Origin: Luteimonas sp. RC10
GTDB lineage: Bacteria; Pseudomonadota; Gammaproteobacteria; Xanthomonadales; Xanthomonadaceae
DNA length: 64,000 nucleotides
NCBI RefSeq assembly: GCF_014192745.1
Contig: NZ_JACHYJ010000003.1
Span: 248,001 to 312,000, forward strand
Direction of reading: 5' to 3'
The notes under the pieces were generated by a model that was not told the DNA's origin, ran no database searches, and worked only from the letters and a program-made list of their open reading frames with translations. The position numbers and the translations under genes were made by a program. Shown here in pieces: positions 45,116-56,333 of this stretch (positions within the stretch are counted from its first letter, which is position 1; each line of letters opens with the position of its first letter).

Positions 45116-46189
45116 TTAGTTCTGGACGTTCAGCTCGGTGCGGCGGTTGCGCGCACGGCCTTCCGGGTTGTCCGAACCATCCGGGTTGGTGTTCGGCGCA
45201 ATCGGACGGCTCTCGCCGTAGCCGACCGGACCCACCAGGCGATCGGCGGTGATGCCGTTGCTGGTCAGGAAGTCGTACACGGCCTTCGCACGGCGCTCCG
45301 ACAGGCGCTGGTTGTAGGCATCCGTACCCTTCGAGTCGGTGTGGCCTGCAACTTCAACGCGCAGCTCGGGGTAGCGACGCAGGATCTCGACGGCCTCGTT
45401 CAGGATCGCCACCGCGTCAGGACGCAGCGTCGAACGATCGAAGTCGAAGTTCACGCCGTTCAGATCGATGGTGATCGGAGCCGGCGGCGGCGGAGCCGGG
45501 GCGGGAGCCGGCGGCGGCGGCGGCGGAGCCGGGGGAGCCGGAGGCGCCGGCGGCGGGCCGAGCGGCACCACAACACCGACCGAGGCCAGCACGTCGCCGA
45601 AGTAGCTCTCGTTGGCGTTGTGCGGATAGCCGGCCCAGTCACGCGAACCGTTGGCGGCGATGCTGCTGTCGTCGAAATCAGCGCGGTAGGCGATTTCGGC
45701 GCGCACGGCGACGCGCTTGTCGAAGGTGGTCTGCAGACCGGCACCGACCTTGGCAGCGAAGTTGCCGTCCTTACGCTCGCCAGGCGAGTTCGGGCTCGGG
45801 AACGCGTTGAACTCTTCTTCCGAACGCTGGTAGCCGACACCTGCGAGCAGGTAGGGGTTCCAACCACGGCCTTCGGAGATGAAGTGGTAACGGAAGTCGA
45901 TCGAGGCGCCGTACTGGCTCCAGTTCAGGTCGGGGTTCGCACCCTCGACGCTGCTGTCGAAACCGGGGTTCTGATAGTTCAGCTCACCGTCGATCGACCA
46001 GTTCGGGCTGATGAAACGACCGAAACCGATGGTGCCGAACGGGGTGTCGTCGGTGCGGCGATCTTCGGCCTGGAAGTTGTAGCCGACGGAGCCGGTCAGA
46101 TACCAGCGGTCGTCGAACTCCTGGGCATTGGCGGCCTGCACCAAGCCGAGGCCGCCGAGCAGCGCGGCGCAGAGGAGTTTCTTATTCAT
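45116..46189 (-). CDS. OmpA-family outer-membrane porin
   Basis: A 357-aa protein: signal peptide (MNKKLLCAALLGGLGLVQAANA), an eight-stranded N-terminal barrel (to about residue 210), a Pro/Ala hinge of about 30 residues, and a C-terminal OmpA domain (about 240-357) with FDFDRSTLRPDA and VAGHTDSKGTDAYNQRLSERRA that binds peptidoglycan. It links outer membrane to cell wall. The codon choice is unusually optimal and the AGGAGC ribosome-binding site and terminator are strong, consistent with high expression. Confidence 0.94.
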   Translation of the reverse strand: MNKKLLCAALLGGLGLVQAANAQEFDDRWYLTGSVGYNFQAEDRRTDDTPFGTIGFGRFISPNWSIDGELNYQNPGFDSSVEGANPDLNWSQYGASIDFRYHFISEGRGWNPYLLAGVGYQRSEEEFNAFPSPNSPGERKDGNFAAKVGAGLQTTFDKRVAVRAEIAYRADFDDSSIAANGSRDWAGYPHNANESYFGDVLASVGVVVPLGPPPAPPAPPAPPPPPPAPAPAPPPPAPITIDLNGVNFDFDRSTLRPDAVAILNEAVEILRRYPELRVEVAGHTDSKGTDAYNQRLSERRAKAVYDFLTSNGITADRLVGPVGYGESRPIAPNTNPDGSDNPEGRARNRRTELNVQN

Positions 46190-46433
46190 GTTGTATCAGC
46201 TCCTGTTCTAGGGGGAATGCGTCATGGCATCGGTTTGAGGCGTCAAACGCACACGCCTTGGACATAGCCTAAAGTCAGCTGTGTGAAGGCGTCGTTAACA
46301 CTAAGCTAACGGTTGAAAGATTCCAACAGAACGACGCCTTACCGTTCATCCAGCCTTGGGCTATGGCGGGAACTCCCAACGGCGCGCATTGTCTGGATTC
46401 GACGTCGTCGTGGCGTCAAGACGCGCTTAACGC

Positions 46434-47378
46434 TTACTCGGTATCCAGCGCCGCGGCGTACTCCGCAGCGGCCGCCCAGGGCGGCGAGCGGCCCAGCTCC
46501 TCGACCAGGAAATCCACGAATGCGCGCGTGCGCGGCGGCACCAGCCGGCGCTCGGGCATGACGGCATGGATACCGGTCGTTGGCGGGGCGTATCCCGGCA
46601 GCACGCGGACCAGCCGCCCCGCACGCAGATCGTCGGCGACATGCCACACCGAATGCATCGCGATGCCCTCGCCTGCCAGCGCAGCGTCGCGCAGGATCTC
46701 GCCCAGCGTGCTTTCCATGCGCCCCGACACCGCGACCTCGGTGCGGACGCCATCGCGGTCGAGCAATGGCCAGTGGTCCTGGCGCCCGCGGCTACCGACC
46801 AGCAGCAGGCACGCGTGATCGGCCAGGTCGGCCGGCACGCGCGGGTGACCGCGCCGATGCAGGTAGTCGGGCGAGGCGACGAGCACGCGCTCGTTGGCGG
46901 CGATCGGGCGTGCGACCAGGCGCGAGTCGTCCAGTTCGCCGATCCGGATCGCCAGGTCGAAGCCCTCCCGGACCAGATCGACCAGTTGGTCGCTCATGTG
47001 CACGCTCAGCCGCAGCGCGGGATGCCGGGCCAGAAACCTCGGCAACAGCGGTGAGACGTGCTGGCGCCCGAACGAGGCCGACATCGTCACCCGCAACGTG
47101 CCCGCAATCCCGCGCCCGCCGCTTTCGCGCAGACCTGCGGCGAGGCTGTCGAGATCGTCGACCAGCGCGCGCCCACCCAAGGCCAGCGCGCGGCCCTCGG
47201 CGGTGGGATGCAGCCGGCGCGTGGTCCGATGCAGCAGCCGCACGCCGAGCGCGCTCTCCAGGCGCTTGAGGCGCTGGCTGGCCACGGCCGGCGACAGGTC
47301 CAGAGCGCGCGCGGCCGCGCTGATCGAGCCCAGATCGAGCACGCGCAGGAACAGGGCGATGTCATCGAGCCGGGTCAT
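46434..47378 (-). CDS. LysR-type transcriptional regulator
   Basis: A 314-aa LysR protein. The N-terminal winged helix-turn-helix is GSISAAARALDLSPAVASQRLKRLE within residues 15-45, and the remainder is the periplasmic-binding-like effector domain (VREGFDLAIRIGELDDSRLVARP). It belongs to the large AaeR/DmlR-like subgroup. It is divergent from an MFS exporter gene, with a dyad in the shared region, so it probably controls that transporter and possibly the reductase genes beyond. The effector is unknown. Confidence 0.92.
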   Translation of the reverse strand: MTRLDDIALFLRVLDLGSISAAARALDLSPAVASQRLKRLESALGVRLLHRTTRRLHPTAEGRALALGGRALVDDLDSLAAGLRESGGRGIAGTLRVTMSASFGRQHVSPLLPRFLARHPALRLSVHMSDQLVDLVREGFDLAIRIGELDDSRLVARPIAANERVLVASPDYLHRRGHPRVPADLADHACLLLVGSRGRQDHWPLLDRDGVRTEVAVSGRMESTLGEILRDAALAGEGIAMHSVWHVADDLRAGRLVRVLPGYAPPTTGIHAVMPERRLVPPRTRAFVDFLVEELGRSPPWAAAAEYAAALDTE

Positions 47379-47383
47379 CGATC

Positions 47384-47400
47384 TTCAATATCCGCTTGAA
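47384..47400. promoter_or_regulatory. LysR-type operator candidate TTCAA-N7-TTGAA
   Basis: An inverted repeat ttcaa (47384-47388) and ttgaa (47396-47400) with a 7-bp spacer lies 6 bp upstream of the lysR start and 77 bp before the MFS start. LysR regulators bind dyads of this size in divergent promoters and repress their own gene. Confidence 0.4.
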
Positions 47401-47477
47401 AGTGATTGTCGATCCTAAACCTGTTCCTCCGGATCGTCGCTTTCGAGAATGGCCGCCCTCCCGCACCGGTCGCGACC

Positions 47478-48674
47478 ATGCCCCGCTCTTGCGCTCCGTC
47501 CTCCCGCACGCCAGCAGCGCTGTATGCGCTGACCGCAGGCGCATTCGGCATCGGCACCACCGAATTCGTGATCATGGGCCTGCTGCGCCAGGTCGCGGCC
47601 GATCTGCAGGTGAGCCTGCCCGCAGCCGGCCTGTTGATCTCCGGCTATGCGCTGGGCGTGTTCGTCGGCGCGCCGCTGCTCACGCTCGCGACCGACCGGC
47701 TGCCGCGCAAGGCGGTGCTGATCGGCCTGATGATGGTGTTCACGCTCGGCAACCTGGCCTGCGCGCTGGCACCCGACTACGGCTGGCTCATGGCCGCGCG
47801 CGTGATCACCTCGCTCGCCCACGGCACCTTCTTCGGCGTCGGCGCGGTGGTCGCCGCGGGCCTGGTCCCGGCGGAACGGCGCGCGCGCGCGATCTCGGTG
47901 ATGTTCACCGGTCTGACCGTCGCCACCCTGCTCGGCGTGCCGGCCGGCGCGTGGCTGGGCCTGCATGCGGGCTGGCGTGCCACGTTCTGGGCGGTGACCG
48001 CGATCGGGGGACTGGCGACCATGGTGATCGCGCTGCTGGTGCCGGCCGACCGCGCGACCAGCGCAGCCGGCAGCGTCCGCCGTGCGCTCGCAGCGGTGTC
48101 GCGCCCCCCGGTCATGCTCGGCCTGCTGACGACGACGCTGGGCTATGCCGGCGTGTTCACGGTTTACACCTTCATCCAGCCGGTCCTGGTCCAGGTGAGC
48201 GGCTTGCCCGATCGTGCGGTCTCACCGGTGCTGCTGGTGTTCGGGGTCGGCATGATCGCCGGCAACCTGCTCGGCGGCCGGTTCGCCGATCGCGCACCGA
48301 CGGCCGCGATCCCGGCGACGCTGCTCGCGCTCGCCGCCGTACTTGCACTGCTCGGCGCAGCAATGCACCAGGCGCCGGCGATGGTGGTCGCCACCGGCCT
48401 GCTCGGCGTCGCCGCGTTCGCGACCGTCGCGCCGCTGCAGGCCTGGGTGCTGCAACGCGCCGGCGACGACGGCCGCAACCTCGCCTCGAGCCTCAACATC
48501 GGCGCGTTCAACCTCGGCAATGCAGCGGGCGCCTGGCTCGGCGGCCTCGTCGTCGGCCATGGCGGCGGCCTGGCGCGGTTGGGCACGGCCGGGGCGCTGA
48601 TCACGCTGGCCGGTGTCGCCGTGTCGGCACTCGCGCTCCGCCGCGTACGCCCGGCCGCCATCCAGCCCTGCTGA
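47478..48674 (+). CDS. MFS transporter, DHA1 drug/sugar efflux type
   Basis: A 398-aa, 12-helix transporter. The opening helix AGAFGIGTTEFVIMGLLRQVA and the motif TDRLPRKAVLIGLM are typical of the AraJ/YdhP/SotB efflux branch of DHA1. It probably exports a small organic compound by proton antiport. The start MPRSCAPS was chosen over in-frame upstream codons that would overlap the LysR promoter. It is divergent from the LysR gene and leads into the aldo/keto reductase gene after 42 bp. Confidence 0.88.
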   Translation: MPRSCAPSSRTPAALYALTAGAFGIGTTEFVIMGLLRQVAADLQVSLPAAGLLISGYALGVFVGAPLLTLATDRLPRKAVLIGLMMVFTLGNLACALAPDYGWLMAARVITSLAHGTFFGVGAVVAAGLVPAERRARAISVMFTGLTVATLLGVPAGAWLGLHAGWRATFWAVTAIGGLATMVIALLVPADRATSAAGSVRRALAAVSRPPVMLGLLTTTLGYAGVFTVYTFIQPVLVQVSGLPDRAVSPVLLVFGVGMIAGNLLGGRFADRAPTAAIPATLLALAAVLALLGAAMHQAPAMVVATGLLGVAAFATVAPLQAWVLQRAGDDGRNLASSLNIGAFNLGNAAGAWLGGLVVGHGGGLARLGTAGALITLAGVAVSALALRRVRPAAIQPC

Positions 48675-48716
48675 CGTGCTGCGGCATCGCCTTCCTCATC
48701 TCCCAAGGACATTCCC

Positions 48717-49775
48717 ATGGACACCCGCTTCCTCGGCCGCTCCGGCCTGCGCGTTCCCGTGCTCGGCTTCGGCGTCGGCACCTTCGGCGGCCGCGGCCCG
48801 CTGTTCGGCGCCTGGGGCGACACCGACGCCGTACAGGCGCGTCGCCTCGTCGACCTGTGCCTTGATGCCGGCGCCAACTTCTTCGATACCGCAGACGCCT
48901 ACTCCGACGGCGCATCGGAGACGATCCTCGGCGCGGCGATCCGCGGTCGACGCGACCGGGTGCTGCTGTCGACCAAGGTCGGCCTGCGGGTGGGCGCGGA
49001 TGCGAATGCGGTCGGCGCCTCGCGCACCCATCTGCTCGCCGCCGTCGACAGCGCATTGCGCCGGCTCGATACCGACCACATCGACCTGCTGCAGTTGCAC
49101 GCGTTCGATGCGATGACGCCGCTGGAGGAAACGCTGTCGACGCTCGACGGCCTGGTCCGTGCCGGCAAGGTGCGCTACCTCGGCGCGTCCAACCACGCCG
49201 GCTGGCAGTTGATGAAGGCACTGGCGATCGCCGACCGCGACGGACTGACGCGCTATGTCGCGCACCAGGCGTATTACTCGCTGGCCGGTCGCGACTACGA
49301 ATGGGAGCTGATGCCACTCGGCCTCGACCAGGGCGTCGGCGCCGTGGTGTGGAGCCCGCTGGCGTGGGGCCGGCTGACCGGCCGGATCCGTCGCGGCCAG
49401 CCGCTGCCGACGACCAGCCGGCTGCACGCGACCGCCGCCTTCGCCCCGCCGGTCGACGACGCGCGGCTGTACCGGATCGTCGACGCGCTCGATGAGGTCG
49501 CCGCCGATACCGGGCGCAGCGTGCCGCAGATCGCGCTGAACTGGCTGCTGCAGCGCCCCGGGGTCTCGACGGTGCTGGTGGGCGCGCGCAACGAGGCGCA
49601 GTTGCGCGAGAACCTGGGCGCGGCCGACTGGTCGCTGGACCCGGTGCACATGGCGCAGTTGGATGCCGCGAGCGCGGTGCCGACGCCCTATCCCTACTAC
49701 CCTTACTGGAACGGGCAGTTCGCCGAGCGCAGCCCGGCGCCAGTCCCCGCCCCCGATCAGGAGAGTCCCGCATGA
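48717..49775 (+). CDS. Aldo/keto reductase
   Basis: A 352-aa NADPH-dependent aldo/keto reductase with a TIM barrel. Catalytic residues are Asp and Tyr in NFFDTADAYSDGASE, Lys in LLSTKVGLR and His in LLQLHAFD. The C-terminal cofactor segment is VSTVLVGARNEAQLRENL. It reduces aldehydes or ketones; the substrate is unknown. An AAGGA ribosome-binding site precedes the ATG. The stop overlaps the next gene by ATGA. With the MFS exporter and the quinone-reductase-like protein it may form a detoxification operon under the LysR regulator. Confidence 0.92.
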   Translation: MDTRFLGRSGLRVPVLGFGVGTFGGRGPLFGAWGDTDAVQARRLVDLCLDAGANFFDTADAYSDGASETILGAAIRGRRDRVLLSTKVGLRVGADANAVGASRTHLLAAVDSALRRLDTDHIDLLQLHAFDAMTPLEETLSTLDGLVRAGKVRYLGASNHAGWQLMKALAIADRDGLTRYVAHQAYYSLAGRDYEWELMPLGLDQGVGAVVWSPLAWGRLTGRIRRGQPLPTTSRLHATAAFAPPVDDARLYRIVDALDEVAADTGRSVPQIALNWLLQRPGVSTVLVGARNEAQLRENLGAADWSLDPVHMAQLDAASAVPTPYPYYPYWNGQFAERSPAPVPAPDQESPA

Positions 49776-50791
49776 AAGCCATCGCCACCACCCGCCCGCT
49801 GCCGATCGACGATCCGCACGCGCTGGTCGAACTCGAGCTCGACATTCCAGCGCCCGGCCCGCACGACCTGCGCGTGCGCATCGAGGCGGTCGGGGTCAAT
49901 CCAGTCGACACCAAACTGCGTCGCGCGCCGTTGCCCGAAGGCGCACCGCATCGCGTGCTCGGCTACGACGCGGCCGGCGTGGTCGACGCGGTCGGTGATC
50001 AGGTCAGCGGGTTCTCGATCGGCGACGCGGTCTACTACGCCGGCGATGTCACGCGCCCCGGCAGCAATGCGCAGTTCCAACTGGTCGATGCGCGGCTGGT
50101 CGCGCGCAAGCCCGACACGCTGGACTTCGCCCAGGCCGCCGCCCTGCCGCTGACCGCGATCACCGCCTGGGAACTACTGTTCGAACGCATGCCCTACGCC
50201 TTCGAGGACGGCGGCGCGGGCAAGACACTGCTGGTGATCGCCGGTGCCGGTGGCGTGGGTTCGATCGCGATCCAGTTGGCCAAGCTCGCCGGTTTCACTG
50301 TGATCGCCACCGCCTCGCGCGAGGACAGCATCGCCTGGTGCCGGGACCTCGGCGCCGACCATGTCATCGATCACCGCCAGCCGCTGGCGCCGCAGTTGCA
50401 GACGCTCGGCTACACCCAGGTCGACGCGGCGCTCAATCTTGCCGACACCGATCGCTACTGGGACGCGCTGGGCGAACTGCTCGCGCCGCAGGGGCATGTC
50501 GGCCTGATCGTCGAACCGGCCGGCGCGTTGAAGATCGGCGATCCCTACAAGGCCAAGTGCATCGGCATCCATTGGGAATTCATGTTCGCGCGGCCGCGTT
50601 TCCGCACCGCCGACATGGAGGCGCAGGGCCGCATCCTCGCGCGCGTTGCCGCGCTCGTCGACGCCGGGCAGTTGCGGGGTACGCTCGGCCGCACGCTCTC
50701 GCCGATCGATGCCGACACCCTGCGCGAAGCGCACCGGCTGCTCGAGTCGGGCGCGACCATCGGCAAGGTCGCCGTCGCCGGCTGGCGCTGA
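49772..50791 (+). CDS. Zinc-free alcohol dehydrogenase/quinone oxidoreductase family protein
   Basis: A 339-aa medium-chain dehydrogenase/reductase of the QOR/ZADH type. It has the N-terminal GroES-like fold (VNPVDTKLRR, LGYDAAGVVDAVG) and the NADPH-binding GAGGVGSIAIQLAKLAG. The zinc-ligand cysteines of true alcohol dehydrogenases are absent. Such enzymes reduce quinones or enones. The ATG overlaps the aldo/keto reductase stop by ATGA, so the two are co-translated. Confidence 0.92.
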   Translation: MKAIATTRPLPIDDPHALVELELDIPAPGPHDLRVRIEAVGVNPVDTKLRRAPLPEGAPHRVLGYDAAGVVDAVGDQVSGFSIGDAVYYAGDVTRPGSNAQFQLVDARLVARKPDTLDFAQAAALPLTAITAWELLFERMPYAFEDGGAGKTLLVIAGAGGVGSIAIQLAKLAGFTVIATASREDSIAWCRDLGADHVIDHRQPLAPQLQTLGYTQVDAALNLADTDRYWDALGELLAPQGHVGLIVEPAGALKIGDPYKAKCIGIHWEFMFARPRFRTADMEAQGRILARVAALVDAGQLRGTLGRTLSPIDADTLREAHRLLESGATIGKVAVAGWR

Positions 50792-50856
50792 TCGCGATCG
50801 CCGGCGCCCAGCCCCGGGCGCTGGGGACCGGCCGGCCTCGTCCGGCCTGCACCTGA

Positions 50857-52977
<2,121 letters not shown>

Positions 52978-53464
52978 CGCACCTGCGCGATGGCGCCGCA
53001 TTCCGCTCGGCACTGCCGGCTGGCGGACGCTGGCGGTTGCACCGCAGGTCGTTGCTCAAAACAGGTGCGCCGATGCGCCGGACTGAATGTGGGCCCTCCC
53101 TGCACCGCGACATCGCAATGAAACTGAACAGATATTCATAAAGCCACGTGCTACGCGATCCCGCTGGTGATCCCGCCTTGAACTGAATACGAGCCCATTT
53201 TGGCCGTTTCCAGCCACAGATCGACCGCCGGCACCAGTGCCGCGCATTCACGTTCGATTCGAAAAACCACCGATACCGTGCCGCCACATCGTTCCGCCCG
53301 CCTTTGGCGGAACACCGGCCCAGCCGCGACCGCGCGGCTCGGAGCCCGGGCGAAAGCGCCATAGAGTCGCCGCCCTCCCCAAGACGCCATGCCGACGTCG
53401 CCGCCGTGCCTGCCTGACCGGCATCGCGCAGCGCGACACGGCGCAACGGAGCAAGGAGTCAACG
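52978..53464. other. 487-bp intergenic region without a recognisable gene
   Basis: The stretch 53090-53200 is visibly richer in A and T than the surroundings, which suggests a promoter or a remnant of inserted DNA. A hairpin gttccgcc/ggcggaac lies at 53291-53313. Open frames across it on both strands lack coding bias and ribosome-binding sites. I see no recognisable gene. Confidence 0.5.
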
Positions 53465-53950
53465 ATGAAACTGGAATGGGTGATGTGGCTGGCCTCCGTG
53501 CTGCCACCGCCGGCCGCCGATTCGCTCTGTCTGAGCACGACGGTCTATCTCGAAGCCCGCGACCAATCGGTCCGCGGACAGGAAGCCGTCGCTGAAGTCG
53601 CATTGCGCCGGCAGGAAAGCGGGCTGTGGGGCGACTCGATGTGCGAGGTGGTCACCGCGCGCAAGCAGTTCGCACCGACTATCCTGTCGCCTCAGACCCG
53701 GCTGGCGAACACCAACGCGTGGACCCGGGCGGTCAACGTGGCCCTGGCCTCGGAGCGCAACTGGTCGCTGCCGCGCGCCGAGCGCCGCGAGATCGTGCCC
53801 GGCGCGAGTCACTTCATGGCCCACGGCATCGCCGCCCCCGCCTGGCGCCATGCGCCACCGGTCGCGACGATCGGCGACCACACGTTCCTGCGCGTCCAAC
53901 CGCTGCGTCCCCAGCCCGCTGCCCCCACGGCGACGACCGCCCGGGGTTGA
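53465..53950 (+). CDS. Cell wall hydrolase, SleB/Hydrolase_2 family
   Basis: A 161-aa protein. After a short hydrophobic start (MKLEWVMWLASVLPPPAAD) comes the Hydrolase_2 core: STTVYLEARDQSVRGQEAVAEVALRR, with the conserved Glu, then the Cys-containing SMCEVVTARKQF and GASHFMAHG. SleB-type domains are lytic transglycosylases that act on peptidoglycan. It is shorter than spore SleB because it lacks a binding domain. The AAGGAG ribosome-binding site 6 nt before the ATG decides the start. Confidence 0.85.
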   Translation: MKLEWVMWLASVLPPPAADSLCLSTTVYLEARDQSVRGQEAVAEVALRRQESGLWGDSMCEVVTARKQFAPTILSPQTRLANTNAWTRAVNVALASERNWSLPRAERREIVPGASHFMAHGIAAPAWRHAPPVATIGDHTFLRVQPLRPQPAAPTATTARG

Positions 53951-54009
53951 GGTTTGCCGCCGCTCGCGCTGGGCGCATGATGGCCGCCCGTCCCGAGTCC
54001 GGAGGTTGC

Positions 54010-54624
54010 ATGCTCACGCTCTACACCAAGCCCGGCGCCTGTTCGCTGGCCGACCACATCGCGCTGCGCTGGATCGGCACGCCGTTCGACGTGCGCGTCG
54101 TCGACGCGACTTTGATGAAGGCGCCGCCCTTCCTGGCGCTCAATCCCGCCGGCGCAGTCCCGGTGCTGGTCGATGGCGACTGGGTACTGACTCAGAACGC
54201 GGCCATCCTGAACTACCTGGCCGACCGCTTTCCCGAAGCCGGGCTGGGCGGTGACGGCACACCTGAGGGCCGGGCCGAGGTCAATCGCTGGCTCGGACTG
54301 CTCAATGCCGACCTGCACCCCGCGTTCCACCCGCTGTTTGGCAGCACCAAGTACCTCGACGATCCCGACGCCATCGATCGCACGCGCAAGCAGGCCATGC
54401 AGAAGATCCGCGGCCTCTATGAACGCCTTGATGCGCAGTTCGAAGGTCGCGACTTCCTCGCCGGCGCCCGCTCGATCGCCGACCCCTACCTGTTCGTGAC
54501 CCTGCAATGGGCCAAGCGCCTGAAGCTCGACCTGGGCGGCCTCGACCGCCTGCAGGCCTTCGATGCGCGGATGCTGGCCGATCCAGGCGTGCGCGCCGCC
54601 CTGGCGGCCGAGGGCATTCTCTAG
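54010..54624 (+). CDS. Glutathione S-transferase
   Basis: A 204-aa GST of the bacterial beta-like type. The thioredoxin-fold N-terminal domain includes YTKPGACSLADHIALRW with a cysteine at the position used by beta-class GSTs, and NPAGAVPVLVDGDWVLTQNA with the cis-Pro glutathione contact. The helical C-terminal domain contains FLAGARSIADPYLFVTL. It conjugates or removes glutathione from electrophiles. GGAGG precedes the ATG. It is convergent with prpF. Confidence 0.93.
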   Translation: MLTLYTKPGACSLADHIALRWIGTPFDVRVVDATLMKAPPFLALNPAGAVPVLVDGDWVLTQNAAILNYLADRFPEAGLGGDGTPEGRAEVNRWLGLLNADLHPAFHPLFGSTKYLDDPDAIDRTRKQAMQKIRGLYERLDAQFEGRDFLAGARSIADPYLFVTLQWAKRLKLDLGGLDRLQAFDARMLADPGVRAALAAEGIL

Positions 54625-54638
54625 CCTCCGGCCCTGGT

Positions 54639-54662
54639 GCTGCCCGGGGTCAGCCGGGCAGC
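54639..54662. terminator. Hairpin between convergent gst and prpF
   Basis: gctgcccgg and ccgggcagc pair over 9 bp around a 6-nt loop. It overlaps the last codons of prpF and lies 15 bp beyond the gst stop. It probably ends the gst transcript; a U tract is lacking. Confidence 0.5.
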
Positions 54663-55849
54663 GTGTCGGCGGGCACGCGGACCGCACCGTCCATCAACAC
54701 CCGCGCCGAGCGCGACATGATCGCCCTGGCCACTGTCCAGCGGCCATCGACCTGCACCGCTTCGGCGCCGACCCGCAGGGTGCCCGACGGGTGCCCGAAG
54801 CGCACCGAGGTGCGCGCGCCGCCGCCGGCCGCGTCGCTGACCAGCGTGCCGGGAATCGCGGCGGCCGTGGCGATCGCGACGGCCGCCGTGCCCATCATCG
54901 CGTGATGCAACTTGCCCATCGACAGCGCGCGTACCAGCAGGTCGATGTCGCCCGCAGCGATCGCCTTGCCGCTCGACACCACGTGATCGCGCGGCGGCGC
55001 CACGAACGCGACCTTGGGCGTGTGCTGGCGCTTGGACGCCTCGGCGAGATCGCCGATGAGCCCCATGCGCAGCGCGCCGTGGGCGCGGATCGTCTCGAAC
55101 ATCGCCAGCGCTTTCGCGTCGCCGTTGATCGCGTCCTGCAACTCGCTGCCGGTGTAGCCGATCGCTGCGGCGTCGATGAAGATCGTCGGAATGCCGGCAT
55201 TGATCATCGTCGCACGCAGCGTGCCGATGCCCGGGACCTGGAGATCGTCGACGAGGTGGCCGGTCGGGAACATCGCACCGCCGCCCTCCCCTTCGCCCTC
55301 GTCGGCGGGATCGACGAACTCCAGCACGATCTCGGCCGCCGGAAAGGTCACCCCGTCGAGTTCGAAATCGCCGGTCTCCTGCACCTGACCGCCGGCGACC
55401 GGCACGTGGACCACGATGGTCTTGCCGATGTTGGCCTGCCACACGCGCACCGCGACGGTGCCGTCTTCGGGGATGCGCGCAGGATCGACGAAGCCGTTGG
55501 CGATCGCGAACGGGCCGACCGCCGTGCTCAGGTTGCCGCAGTTGCCGCTCCAGTCGACGAATGCGCTGTCGATCGCCACCTGGCCATAGAGGTAGTCGAC
55601 GTCGTGATCGGGCCGCGTGGACTTCGAAATGATCACGCACTTGCTGGTCGACGACGTCGCGCCACCCATGCCGTCGGTGTGCTTGGCATACGGGTCGGGA
55701 GATCCGATCACCCGCATCAGCAGCGCATCGCGCGCCGCGCCCGGCACCTGCGCCGCGGCCGGCAGGTCCTCGAGCCGGAAGAACACGCCTTTGGACGTGC
55801 CGCCGCGCATATAGGTGGCGGGGATGCGGAGTTGGGGGGCGTAGGTCAT
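54650..55849 (-). CDS. prpF: 2-methylaconitate cis-trans isomerase PrpF
   Basis: A 399-aa diaminopimelate-epimerase-fold protein. PrpF isomerises the trans- to the cis-isomer of 2-methylaconitate after AcnD in the 2-methylcitrate cycle. The family opening IPATYMRGGTSKGVFFR and the repeat-half motifs TDGMGGATSSTSKC and SGNCGNLSTAVGPFAI are present. The family start MTYAPQLRI was chosen, but the reading frame continues upstream without a stop through a repeat and a DUF559 domain to 56248, so a 532-aa fusion product is possible. Its own ribosome-binding site is weak. Confidence 0.92.
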   Translation of the reverse strand: MTYAPQLRIPATYMRGGTSKGVFFRLEDLPAAAQVPGAARDALLMRVIGSPDPYAKHTDGMGGATSSTSKCVIISKSTRPDHDVDYLYGQVAIDSAFVDWSGNCGNLSTAVGPFAIANGFVDPARIPEDGTVAVRVWQANIGKTIVVHVPVAGGQVQETGDFELDGVTFPAAEIVLEFVDPADEGEGEGGGAMFPTGHLVDDLQVPGIGTLRATMINAGIPTIFIDAAAIGYTGSELQDAINGDAKALAMFETIRAHGALRMGLIGDLAEASKRQHTPKVAFVAPPRDHVVSSGKAIAAGDIDLLVRALSMGKLHHAMMGTAAVAIATAAAIPGTLVSDAAGGGARTSVRFGHPSGTLRVGAEAVQVDGRWTVARAIMSRSARVLMDGAVRVPADTLPG

Positions 55850-56248
55850 GTCGTTCGCTCGCTCTGTCTTGGCTTGTCTCCCCTCTCCCCTTGTGGGAGA
55901 GGGGTCGGGGGAGAGGGGCGCTTCCCGCAACGCGTTCCAAATCGCTTCGAACACCGACTCGGGACGCTTGAGGATGTCGTCATTCCAGAAGCGCAGGACC
56001 CGGAAGCCCTGCTCATTCAACCACGCGTCGCGAACTGCGTCTTTCGGCGAATCGGCGTGCTGGCTGCCGTCCGCCTCGACGATCAGGCGTGCACCGAAAT
56101 GCACGAAGTCCACGACGTACGGACCGATCGGCTGCTGACGGCGGAACTTCTGTCCATCGAATCGGTGGGCGCGGAGATGACGCCAAAGCACGTGCTCGGC
56201 TTCGGTCATGTTTCGACGCAATTGTCTGGCAAACGCGCGTTGATCCAT
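55850..56248 (-). CDS. DUF559 endonuclease-like domain reading in frame into prpF
   Basis: About 110 residues, beginning MDQRAFARQLRRNMTEAE, match the DUF559 (Vsr/restriction-endonuclease-like) family: LWRHLRAHRFDGQKFRRQ, GPYVVDFVHFGARLIVE (core acidic residues) and FRVLRFWNDDIL. The usual stop at the domain end is absent; the frame passes through a dispersed repeat (translated PLSPDPSPTRGEG) and reaches the PrpF start codon. The ribosome-binding site GGGGAGAGGGGGC immediately before the ATG is supplied by another copy of the repeat. DUF559 proteins are poorly characterised. Whether it is made alone, as a fusion, or not at all is unknown. Confidence 0.7.
55880..55919. repeat. Dispersed GC-rich hairpin repeat, copy 3
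   Basis: cccctctccc (55880-55889) and gggagagggg (55895-55904) form a 10-bp perfect stem, followed by the tail tcgggggagagggg. It lies between the DUF559 domain and prpF and is read in frame by both. It is in opposite orientation to the copy at 56249-56289. Confidence 0.7.
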
Positions 56249-56289
56249 GCCCCCTCTCCCCAACCCCTCTCCCGCTAGGGGAGAGGGGC
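56249..56289. repeat. Dispersed GC-rich hairpin repeat, copy 4 (inverted)
   Basis: Read on the minus strand it is nearly identical to copy 3: stem, loop, stem, then a G-rich tail ending directly at the DUF559 start codon. Copies 3 and 4 thus bracket the DUF559 reading frame as inverted repeats, and the tail serves as its Shine-Dalgarno sequence. Confidence 0.7.
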
Positions 56290-56333
56290 TTTGATCCTGC
56301 GATTCATGTGTCCCTGCGGAGTCCTACGCTTGT

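Noticed and set aside
53237..53464. N-terminal extension of the SleB-like hydrolase from 53237
   Set aside because: The extension is Arg/Pro-rich without coding character, and a strong AAGGAG site directly precedes the ATG at 53465.
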